Of a DNA stretch of 11,501 bases, positions 1 through 5,816 are shown piece after piece. The notes below the pieces were generated by a model. The model was not told the origin of the DNA, searched no databases, and saw nothing but the letters and a program-made list of their open reading frames with translations. Position numbers and translations under genes: made by a program. The stretch's first letter is position 1. Every line of letters starts with the position of its first letter. This DNA comes from Gammaproteobacteria bacterium (GTDB lineage: Bacteria; Pseudomonadota; Gammaproteobacteria; Steroidobacterales; Steroidobacteraceae): assembly GCA_003162555.1 (NCBI GenBank), contig PMNQ01000087.1, positions 2,219-13,719 on the forward strand. The letters run 5' to 3'.

Positions 1-119
1 CGCCACGCGGAAGCACCGTGGTCTTCCAGCAGCGGCCGCCATTGCGGCGAGGCCGCATCGGTTGACAGCGGCATTGCCAACAACATCACCCAGCATGCGG
101 ATGCGAAGAATCGAATCAT
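1..119 (-). CDS. Secreted DUF1080-like (3-keto-disaccharide hydrolase family) protein, 5' fragment
   Basis: Only the first 39 codons are in the window; the rest lies beyond base 1. The ATG at 119-117 overlaps the TGA of the upstream gene as ATGA, so translation is probably coupled. The product starts with a Sec-type signal peptide: Arg3, then a hydrophobic core around residues 4-18, with likely cleavage near Ala-Ala at 22-23. The mature part begins with a W-R-P-L-L...W pattern (Trp27 to Trp39). This resembles the usual opening of DUF1080 domains (W-x-x-L-F-...-G-W), a family now tied to hydrolysis or hydration of 3-keto-glycosides. Position agrees: DUF1080 genes often sit beside GMC dehydrogenase and gluconate 2-dehydrogenase subunit 3 genes, as here. 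What is seen is the start, the signal peptide and the short motif. The family call is an inference from about 15 mature residues plus context, and another secreted protein is possible. Confidence 0.55.
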   Translation of the reverse strand, partial: MIRFFASACWVMLLAMPLSTDAASPQWRPLLEDHGASAW

Positions 120-733
120 AGTAACCCCAGATTTTTCAGCAGCGCCGGCGGCGGCCCGTCAAAGCGCGCGAGCGGCACGTTGCCAATATAGTTGAGATCC
201 TTGCGACCGGCTGGCGTGGAATAGAACGCGGCGGCTGTCAAATCGCGATAGACGGAAAAAAAGTGCGCCGCGGCGCGCAGTTCGGCCGCCGCACTCGATT
301 CGTCGCAGATGGCTGTGCAAATCGCGTGTTGACCGCTCGCGCCAAGGTCTGCGAACTCCCGGCCGGATCGACGTGCGGCCTCGGCGTCCAGCCAGGCGAA
401 TCCTTCCAATACGGTCGTCCGATCGCGTCTGTGCTTAGGGTAAGGCGCGCTCACCCACTCATCGATGAACTCGACAGCGCCCACCGCCGAGGCGCTCGGC
501 GAGTGTTTATCGGCGGGGATGATGATGTCTGCCAGGATTCCAGCGAGGCGTTGCTGTTGCGTCGTCAGGGTCAGCGGCCAAAGCTCGCCGGGACGATAAC
601 TCTTCAGCAGGTTCGGGTCCGTTCCGTAGCCCAGTTCCGAGGATGCCGCTGCGGCGCGAGCACCACCCGCTTTGAACAACGGCCAGGCGGCGCTTGCCGC
701 CATCACCCACTTGATCGTCGTGCGCCGATCCAT
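116..733 (-). CDS. Gluconate 2-dehydrogenase subunit 3 family protein (Tat-exported small subunit)
   Basis: The 205-residue product is the probable small partner of the GMC flavoprotein encoded just upstream. The start chosen is the ATG at 733-731. It shares one base with the upstream stop (TGATG) and has an AGGAG ribosome site at 739-743. A longer open frame to 886 only overlaps the upstream gene. The N-terminus carries a twin Arg at residues 3-4 (DRRTTIK), then a hydrophobic stretch and an Ala-rich cleavage region near 26-30, i.e. a Tat signal. The mature part matches the family: L-T-x-x-Q-x-x-L-A-x-I-L-A-D-I-I-I-P-A-D at about 55-75, and near the C-terminus FF..YRDLT...FYSTPAGRKDLNYIGN at 158-185. 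In known glucoside 3-dehydrogenases and gluconate dehydrogenases a subunit of this type carries the Tat signal and ferries the folded flavoprotein out. The electron acceptor, often a cytochrome c, is not in view. Confidence 0.86.
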   Translation of the reverse strand: MDRRTTIKWVMAASAAWPLFKAGGARAAAASSELGYGTDPNLLKSYRPGELWPLTLTTQQQRLAGILADIIIPADKHSPSASAVGAVEFIDEWVSAPYPKHRRDRTTVLEGFAWLDAEAARRSGREFADLGASGQHAICTAICDESSAAAELRAAAHFFSVYRDLTAAAFYSTPAGRKDLNYIGNVPLARFDGPPPALLKNLGLL

Positions 734-2535
734 CACAGCTCCTTGCGCCGCATCCGCTCGAGAATATGATCGGCCGCGCGCCACGCCAGAGCCATGATCG
801 TCAGCGTCGGATTCTTGTCCGCGTTGGACGCGAATACGGCGCCGTCGGTCACGAACAGATTCTTGACATCCCAGGTCTGGCACCACTGGTCGGTGACCGA
901 TGTCCCTGGATCAGCGCCCATGATCGCACCGCCGACCTCGTGAATGATCGAGCCGCCGGGCGCGATTGCCCGGGCGCCGTCAGTCTGCGGAACACCCTGC
1001 ACGCGACCGCCCATGGCCTCGATGATGTCCGCGAAGGTCTTCTGCATGTGCGCGGCCTGTCGCCGTTCGTGCTCGGACCAGCCCCAGTGAAAGCGCAGCA
1101 CCGGGATCCCCCACTTGTCCTTGAGACCTGGATCGATTTCGCAGAATGATTGGTCGTTGGGGATCATCTCGCCGCGCCCATCGAAATCTACAAATGATCC
1201 GTAATAACGGCGCACATCCTGCTTGAACTTCGTGCCGAAGCTACCGCCGGTGAGCCATTCCAGGCCCGCCCCGGTGTCGTGGCCGGGCATCCGCCTGCCA
1301 CCGCCGAATTCGATGTGGTAGCCGCGAGCGAATCCCAGCTTGCCGGCATGCTGCTCCTGATACAGCCACCAGGGGACATACATTTGATCCCCGCCCGCGG
1401 CATCCTCGTTGAGCGGCGGCAGGCTCTCGAGCAGCGGAACCTGCCCGCCCAGGCTGCTGCCGACGGTGTCCATCAGGTAGCGCCCGACTTTGCCGCTGGA
1501 GTTTGCCAGCCCTTGCGGAAACTGCGCGCTCCTGGAATTGAGCAGAATCCGCACCGACTCGCAGGCACTGGCCGCGAGTACCACAACCCTCGCTGTGACA
1601 TGCCGCTGCTTGCCGGTAATCCGGTCGATGAAGCTCACGCCGCTGGCACGCCCGTCACGCCCCAGCGTCACTTCGTAAACCATCGCATCGGTTCTGATAT
1701 CGAGATTGCCTCTGGCGAGCGCCGGGGGCAGATGCACGGTCGTGGATTGATAATTTGCGCGGATCGCGCAACCGCGCCCACATGGTGTTGCCCAGATGCA
1801 GGCCGCGCGGTTGCGCATATCCGCTGCGAGGATTTTTTGCGCGGTCAAATTCCCAGGATGCAGCCGTGCTGGTGTACGGGCGAAATCAAGCGGCTGGGTG
1901 AGCACCGCCCGATGCCCTGGTATCACCGGAATGCCCAGACGCTTGGCACGCTGCGCGACCAGAAGATCGCTGACCAGTGGCCTGGGCGGGGGCAACAGGC
2001 AGCCGGGCGAGGAATCCGGCGTGTTTTCCAGGCCCTCGTTGGACCCGTAGACGCCAATCAGCAATTCGACCTTGTCGTAATACGGGGCGATGTCCGAATA
2101 ACCGATGGGCCAATCGAATCCGAGTCCGTCGCGGCTGTGCGGTTTGAAATCATAGGGGCCGTTGCGCAGGGAAATGCGCCCCCAGTGATTGGTACGCCCT
2201 CCCAGCATGCGCGCTCGCCACCATTCGAACCGGCCAGCGTCTTCCTCGCTGGCGCGTGCGTAGGGTTCGCCCGGCACCTGCCAGCCACCGTCCACCGTTG
2301 CATCGTAGAAGCCGAACGGCTTCTCCGGTGTGCCCGCTGCTGCGAGCGGCGCCGAATCCGGCGTCTGGAACATGGGGGTTTCGGATTCAGGCACATACTT
2401 GCGCCCGGCCTCGAGCATCAGGACTCTTGCACCGTCCATGCAGAGCGTATACGCCGACTGACCGCCCGCGGCTCCGGATCCGACCACGATGACGTCGTAG
2501 GCGCTGCGCTGGGTTTCGTCCGATACAAAGGGCAT
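733..2535 (-). CDS. GMC-family FAD-dependent sugar dehydrogenase, catalytic subunit (probable glucoside 3-dehydrogenase type)
   Basis: A 600-residue flavoprotein that probably oxidises a sugar hydroxyl with FAD and passes electrons to a membrane or periplasmic carrier. The FAD-binding Rossmann motif GSGAAGG lies at residues 19-25, followed by LEAG at 41-44. The family's N-terminal signature (MLGGRTNHWG) is at 110-119. The C-terminal GMC_oxred_C region holds the expected catalytic pair, His532 (IIHEVGG) and Asn575 (DKNPTLT), with the FAD-contacting VTDGAVF between them. Length is usual for the bacterial sugar-dehydrogenase branch. The protein has no signal peptide of its own, which fits export by hitch-hiking on the Tat-signal small subunit encoded next. 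The ATG at 2535 is the first possible start, because an in-frame TAG sits at 2542-2544; no strong ribosome site precedes it. Substrate is inferred from the cluster (C3 oxidation of glycosides); gluconate, sorbose or other polyol activity cannot be excluded. Confidence 0.88.
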   Translation of the reverse strand: MPFVSDETQRSAYDVIVVGSGAAGGQSAYTLCMDGARVLMLEAGRKYVPESETPMFQTPDSAPLAAAGTPEKPFGFYDATVDGGWQVPGEPYARASEEDAGRFEWWRARMLGGRTNHWGRISLRNGPYDFKPHSRDGLGFDWPIGYSDIAPYYDKVELLIGVYGSNEGLENTPDSSPGCLLPPPRPLVSDLLVAQRAKRLGIPVIPGHRAVLTQPLDFARTPARLHPGNLTAQKILAADMRNRAACIWATPCGRGCAIRANYQSTTVHLPPALARGNLDIRTDAMVYEVTLGRDGRASGVSFIDRITGKQRHVTARVVVLAASACESVRILLNSRSAQFPQGLANSSGKVGRYLMDTVGSSLGGQVPLLESLPPLNEDAAGGDQMYVPWWLYQEQHAGKLGFARGYHIEFGGGRRMPGHDTGAGLEWLTGGSFGTKFKQDVRRYYGSFVDFDGRGEMIPNDQSFCEIDPGLKDKWGIPVLRFHWGWSEHERRQAAHMQKTFADIIEAMGGRVQGVPQTDGARAIAPGGSIIHEVGGAIMGADPGTSVTDQWCQTWDVKNLFVTDGAVFASNADKNPTLTIMALAWRAADHILERMRRKEL

Positions 2536-2625
2536 GCGAGCTAGTTAATCGCTTCCGCACTCGCGAGGCAAGCGCGGCCGCCGCTCAGTGGTGATGCCGA
2601 ACAAATTGCGCTAGATTCAACCGCC
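2536..2625. promoter_or_regulatory. Divergent intergenic region between the dehydrogenase operon and the TIM-barrel gene
   Basis: These 90 bases separate two divergent genes and must hold the promoters for both unless a transcript enters from elsewhere. I see no strong sigma-70 pair on either strand. On the plus strand TAGATT at 2612-2617 is a passable -10 with only TGGTGA at 2589-2594 as -35. It would start transcription at or just before the GTG at 2626, giving an almost leaderless message. That reading is speculative. No clear operator palindrome was found. Confidence 0.35.
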
Positions 2626-3555
2626 GTGAACAAGAATCCTTTTGCAGCTACTTCCCGCCGCCAGATGCTGCTCGGCGGCTTGGGCCTGATCGCGGGCGCC
2701 GCAAGTCATGCGGCCACGTGGTCCGCTGCTCTGCCGAGCAGGCATCGAGCCGCGCAATGGCCCTGTGGCGTGCAGCTTTTCTCTGTCGCTGCCGAGCTCG
2801 CTGCCGATCTGCCTGGCACGCTGAGCGCCCTCAAACGCGCCGGATACGACACGGTGGAAACGGCTGGCTTGTTGGGGCTCACTGCCAGGCAGCTGCATGC
2901 GCGCATCACCGACGCCGGCCTTGGCTGCCGCAGTATGCACACCAGCATGACGGAACTGGTCGAGCACCTTGAGCAGTCGATACAGGTTGCGCATGAGCTC
3001 GGCGTCACATGGCTGGTCTGCGCATCGCCCAAACCACCCACGCCGCTCGACCCGCATCAGGACTGGGTGCAGGCGATGATCGGCGCCATGACGCTCGATG
3101 CCTGGAAGATCAACGCCGAGTATCTTGCGAAGATCGCACCCGTTGTCGCCAATGCAGGCCTCAGGCTCGCGTACCACAATCATCCGATGGAATTCGCCGA
3201 TCTGGGCGGCACCTGTGGCTACGATCTGCTTTTGGCCGCTACCAGTCCGCAGCAGCTGAGATTGGAGCTGGATCTGGGTTGGGTGCTGGTGGGCGGACGC
3301 GACCCAGCGTCGACGATCAGGACCTACGCGGAGCGGGTCGACCTGCTGCACGTCAAAGACATGGTCAAGGATCCTGCCAGTCCGACCGGATTCCGGTCCG
3401 TGGAAATTGGCCAAGGGCAAATTGACTGGCGCGGCGTCTTCGAGGCCGCGCACGCCGTGAAACTGCAAGGGTTCTACGTCGAGCAGGAAGCACCTTTCAG
3501 GCGTCCCATACTCGAATCACTGGCGATGAGCCGCGAGTACCTTAGCGCGATCTAG
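2626..3555 (+). CDS. Tat-exported TIM-barrel sugar phosphate isomerase/epimerase-like protein (AP endonuclease 2 superfamily)
   Basis: A 309-residue protein with a GTG start. The start is chosen because a stop lies just upstream in frame and only this start keeps the whole Tat signal: S-R-R-Q-M-L-L at residues 10-16, a hydrophobic core to about 26, and an A-S-H-A-A cleavage region. The mature part is a xylose-isomerase-like (beta/alpha)8 barrel. VQLFSV at 49-54 opens it; likely metal and substrate residues lie in YHNHPMEF (183-190), LELDLGW (213-219, Asp216), HVKDM (242-246), Glu260 and YVEQE (284-288). In related clusters such proteins act on 3-keto sugars as epimerases, isomerases or lyase/hydratase partners of DUF1080 proteins, and a few cleave C-glycosides. 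It diverges from the dehydrogenase operon with 90 bases between, consistent with shared control. The exact reaction cannot be read from sequence. The ribosome site is weak. Confidence 0.85.
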   Translation: MNKNPFAATSRRQMLLGGLGLIAGAASHAATWSAALPSRHRAAQWPCGVQLFSVAAELAADLPGTLSALKRAGYDTVETAGLLGLTARQLHARITDAGLGCRSMHTSMTELVEHLEQSIQVAHELGVTWLVCASPKPPTPLDPHQDWVQAMIGAMTLDAWKINAEYLAKIAPVVANAGLRLAYHNHPMEFADLGGTCGYDLLLAATSPQQLRLELDLGWVLVGGRDPASTIRTYAERVDLLHVKDMVKDPASPTGFRSVEIGQGQIDWRGVFEAAHAVKLQGFYVEQEAPFRRPILESLAMSREYLSAI

Positions 3556-3561
3556 ATTCCT

Positions 3562-4149
3562 TCAAACGTGTTTGCTCAGCTGTGTGACGACGGCAGCTGG
3601 TTTGGCGGCACCAACCGGCATGCCTTGGAGCAAGTCGGACAATTCGTCGGCATGCTCCTCCTCGACCGCCAAAATGCCCTTAAGCATTTGACTGGTTGTA
3701 GGATCTTTGTCGCCAAGATATTGAATCATCTCGCGATAGCTGTCGATCGCAATCCGCTCGGCAACCAGATCCTCTTTGATCATCTCGACCAGAGTCTCGC
3801 CCGCGACGTATTCCGCATGACTGCGGCTTACGAGACTGTCGGGCGCGAAATCCGGCGCGCCACCCAACTGCACAATGCGCTCGGCGATCCGGTCAGCATG
3901 CCCCTGTTCCTCATCTGAATGCACAAGAAACTCATCCGCCGTACTCTTTGCATCAATTCCTCGTGCCATGAAGTGGTGACGCCGGTATCGCAATACGCAG
4001 ACAATCTCCGTGGCCAAGGCTTCGTTGAGGAGCTTGAGGACTTCCGTTCGATCGGCGGAGTAGCCCGCCGTAACCGCACCCTCCTCGATATGTTTACGCG
4101 CCTGGATACGCAAGGTCTTGACGTCGGTCAATGATTTGGCATTTGTCAT
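3562..4149 (-). CDS. Bacterioferritin-like di-iron ferritin lacking the haem methionine
   Basis: A 195-residue ferritin-like four-helix protein, likely a cytoplasmic iron-storage or iron-detoxifying ferroxidase. All six di-iron ligands of the bacterioferritin pattern are present: Glu48, Glu81 and His84 (ExxH), Glu131, and Glu163 with His166 (ExxH). The residue after Glu81, which in classic bacterioferritin is the Met that binds haem between subunits, is Gln82 here, so haem is probably not bound at that site. It is longer than standard bacterioferritin (about 158 residues), with about 30 extra N-terminal residues and an Ala-rich tail after 176. The start ATG at 4149 has a weak GGGAA ribosome site about 7 bases upstream. 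It converges on the TIM-barrel gene with only six bases between the stops and no visible terminator hairpin. No link to the sugar cluster is evident. A Dps-like or other bacterioferritin-related subgroup is the alternative family name. Confidence 0.85.
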   Translation of the reverse strand: MTNAKSLTDVKTLRIQARKHIEEGAVTAGYSADRTEVLKLLNEALATEIVCVLRYRRHHFMARGIDAKSTADEFLVHSDEEQGHADRIAERIVQLGGAPDFAPDSLVSRSHAEYVAGETLVEMIKEDLVAERIAIDSYREMIQYLGDKDPTTSQMLKGILAVEEEHADELSDLLQGMPVGAAKPAAVVTQLSKHV

Positions 4150-4241
4150 GGCTGTTCCCGTTGATGCAATTGCCGATACTGTGCCGCATCCGCAGTAGAG
4201 TCCGTTCGCGGCCGCACATTGCTGAAAATTTCATAGATCCA

Positions 4242-4254
4242 CGGCCGCAGGCCG
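4242..4254 (-). terminator. Small GC hairpin after the secreted unknown gene, possible weak terminator
   Basis: On the minus strand CGGCC-TGC-GGCCG forms a perfect five-base-pair stem with a three-base loop, starting about 7 bases after the stop of the gene at 4261-5679. It is not followed by a run of T, so it would be at best a weak or Rho-assisted terminator. It lies between that gene and the ferritin gene on the same strand (111-base gap). I see no convincing sigma-70 promoter for the ferritin gene in the rest of this gap, so read-through is possible. Confidence 0.25.
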
Positions 4255-4260
4255 CTGTAG

Positions 4261-5679
4261 TCAGGGCGAGGGGGTCACGACCTGTAATTCGGTCCAGTTG
4301 CCCGACAGCGCCCCACTCGCCTTGAAGTTCGGATCGTCACTCATGACGTACTGGTTCGCGTCCTTGTTGTACCAGGCGTTGTCATAGAGGTTGCTCAGCT
4401 CCATGGTCCTGCCAGTGCCCGGGTCGCGATAGGTCTGCACGTTGCGGATGTTCTGGTCGGTCCGCATGGCGCTGACGTTGGAACCACGCTGCTGGTTGGC
4501 CGTGACTTCCTGGATGTCCGAGATCGCCTGTTGCTGCAGTTTGGCGTAGATCTGGTCCATGACCGCGTTCTTCCGCGCTTCCGCCTGGTACAGCTTCGTG
4601 AGCTCGCCGTCCGAATACTTTACCCATTGCGGCTCGGGTCGGATGGAGCCCACGATGACCTTGAACAGTTTGTCATTGGCATCAAGCTTGCCCTTGGGTG
4701 CCGTCAGCGCCACCAGCGACAGGGCGTGCGAGTTGTAGAACGAACCACGCCCGAAGGACGAAATCTTCGTCTCCACAACCAGTCCTATCCACTCCTCCTG
4801 GTCCTTGCCATCCTTGTTGAACGCGAGGCGCGCTCGGATGGCCTCGGTGCGATCCGGGCCGTTGCCGCCCTCACCTGGTTGCATCCCCAGCCTCTGACGC
4901 ACGATTTCATTCAGCTCTGGGAAGGGTTCCACCGAGACCACACTGGTACCGGAGGGAAACAGCGTCAGGACATTCTGGCGGAAGTAGTCTTCCGCCTTCA
5001 TCGGCTTCGCCACCTTGCACGGCTTGTTCGATGCGCCCAGCGAACGTCGGTTGGGATCCTTAAGACTCTTCATCACTGCCGGGTCGTCGGCGTATTGCCA
5101 GGTGTAGTCGGGAGCCGTCTGGAATTTGGTGGAACCATCCGCGCTGGTTGCGGTGATCACGAGCGCAAACAGGTCGGCAAAGCAGCCACTCTGGCCGCCG
5201 CCGAACTTAACGGTTCCAACTAACTTCCAGTCCGTGGGGAGCAGCAGGTGATACGCGGGCAACGCCGCCTGGACTTTGTCCATGCCCGGATCGATCACCT
5301 CGACCTGTTTCAACAGCAGATAGGATCCGGGTGTTGCCGCGGCTCGCTTTGCTTTTACAGGAGGGGAACCGGCGGCTGGGCTCGGCGCGGTGGCCGGGTT
5401 CGCTGCGGTGGTTACTCCGGGATCATTGGTCGTCGCGCTGGTGCTGCCCTGGTTGGACGCCTGGGCCGCAGCCTGTCTGCACTGGGGTGAGAGCTGGTCC
5501 TTGTGTGCCTTCAGACAGGCCAGAATCCTGCCACCTCCAGATTGCACACCAGAGCACAGCCGCTGCGCATCCTGCGCGCATGCGACGCGCAGCGCACCAA
5601 TCGCCGATGGGCTGTCCGCGAGTACCGCCTGTGCGGCAATAGCAATCCACAGACTGGCGAGCAGCTGGAACATGCGCAT
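4261..5679 (-). CDS. Secreted protein of unknown function with N-terminal four-Cys (GLG1-like) repeat
   Basis: A 472-residue protein I cannot assign a function. A Sec signal peptide covers residues 1 to about 21 (hydrophobic 5-20, ending A-V-L-A). A short Cys-rich unit follows, with Cys34, Cys42, Cys55 and Cys67 in the context C-A-Q-D-A-Q-R-L-C and L-S-P-Q-C-R. This matches the Cys-rich repeat known from the Golgi glycoprotein GLG1 and from many small proteobacterial secreted proteins. Residues 73-115 are a low-complexity Ser/Thr/Ala/Pro linker. The main domain (about 118-370) has no motif I recognise; it carries further Cys at 166 and near 222. A C-terminal segment from 406 (RTDQNIRNVQTYRDP...GRTMELSNLYDNAW) looks like a separate small conserved module. 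An AGAGGGG ribosome site sits about 8 bases before the ATG at 5679. The leader is only 20 bases from the CCA end of the tRNA fragment, so its original promoter may have been lost or replaced. Confidence 0.8.
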   Translation of the reverse strand: MRMFQLLASLWIAIAAQAVLADSPSAIGALRVACAQDAQRLCSGVQSGGGRILACLKAHKDQLSPQCRQAAAQASNQGSTSATTNDPGVTTAANPATAPSPAAGSPPVKAKRAAATPGSYLLLKQVEVIDPGMDKVQAALPAYHLLLPTDWKLVGTVKFGGGQSGCFADLFALVITATSADGSTKFQTAPDYTWQYADDPAVMKSLKDPNRRSLGASNKPCKVAKPMKAEDYFRQNVLTLFPSGTSVVSVEPFPELNEIVRQRLGMQPGEGGNGPDRTEAIRARLAFNKDGKDQEEWIGLVVETKISSFGRGSFYNSHALSLVALTAPKGKLDANDKLFKVIVGSIRPEPQWVKYSDGELTKLYQAEARKNAVMDQIYAKLQQQAISDIQEVTANQQRGSNVSAMRTDQNIRNVQTYRDPGTGRTMELSNLYDNAWYNKDANQYVMSDDPNFKASGALSGNWTELQVVTPSP

Positions 5680-5699
5680 GACTTATCCCCTCTCTTATT

Positions 5700-5743
5700 T
5701 GGTGGCTGGGGTGGGACTCGAACCCACGACCTCGGCATTATGA
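5700..5743 (-). pseudogene. 3' fragment of a tRNA-Met(CAU) gene, candidate attachment-site scar
   Basis: Read on the minus strand, the segment contains T33, a CAU anticodon (5742-5740), AA, the 3' strand of the anticodon stem (TGCCG), the variable loop AGGTC, and a complete T arm (GTGGG, loop TTCGAGT, CCCAC). The 3' acceptor strand CCCAGCC, discriminator A and an encoded CCA follow, ending at 5700. The matching 5' half should begin GGCTGGG and supply CGGCA for the anticodon stem. Neither is present: the bases preceding T33 do not pair, and no such acceptor strand lies in the adjacent sequence. The break falls in the anticodon loop, a classic crossover point for tyrosine integrases. CTCATAA-type loops are typical of elongator tRNA-Met. 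The tRNA-half assignment is read directly; the integration origin is inferred. The fragment cannot be a working tRNA on its own. Confidence 0.8.
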
Positions 5744-5769
5744 TGTCTACACAGGAGGTAGTGGGCACA

Positions 5770-5798
5770 TTGCGACGGGTCGGGTGAACCGGTATGGT
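5770..5798 (+). promoter_or_regulatory. Possible sigma-70 promoter for the cNMP-flavoprotein gene
   Basis: TTGCGA at 5770-5775 and TATGGT at 5793-5798 are separated by 17 bases. Each matches four of six consensus positions. Transcription would begin near 5805, about 12 bases before the ATG at 5817, leaving a very short leader. It lies in the gap between the tRNA fragment and the gene. Matches of this quality arise often by chance. Confidence 0.3.
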
Positions 5799-5816
5799 CA
5801 CTATTGAGCCTCTCTC

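Noticed and set aside
734..886. 51-residue N-terminal extension of the small subunit
   Set aside because: It would overlap the end of the GMC gene by about 150 bases; the internal ATG has an AGGAG site and places the Tat motif at the N-terminus.
1279..2544. Long plus-strand open frame of 421 codons opposite the GMC gene
   Set aside because: It is antisense to a clearly recognised flavoprotein, has no family-like motif and an Arg/His/Pro-rich composition typical of shadow frames in GC-rich DNA.
4208..4215. GCGGCCGC palindrome as an operator
   Set aside because: A single eight-base GC palindrome is expected by chance in DNA of this composition, and nothing near it supports a regulatory role.
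5390..5743. Plus-strand frame ending G-V-G-L-E-P-T-T-S-A-L, a string often seen in databases
   Set aside because: That peptide is the translation of an antisense tRNA 3' end, a known annotation artefact; it supports the tRNA fragment rather than a protein.
5700..5816. Complete tRNA-Met gene, or one interrupted by a group I intron in the anticodon loop
   Set aside because: No 5' half (GGCTGGG acceptor strand, CGGCA stem) is visible upstream, and an intron would have to run through the flavoprotein coding sequence; a truncated copy is simpler.
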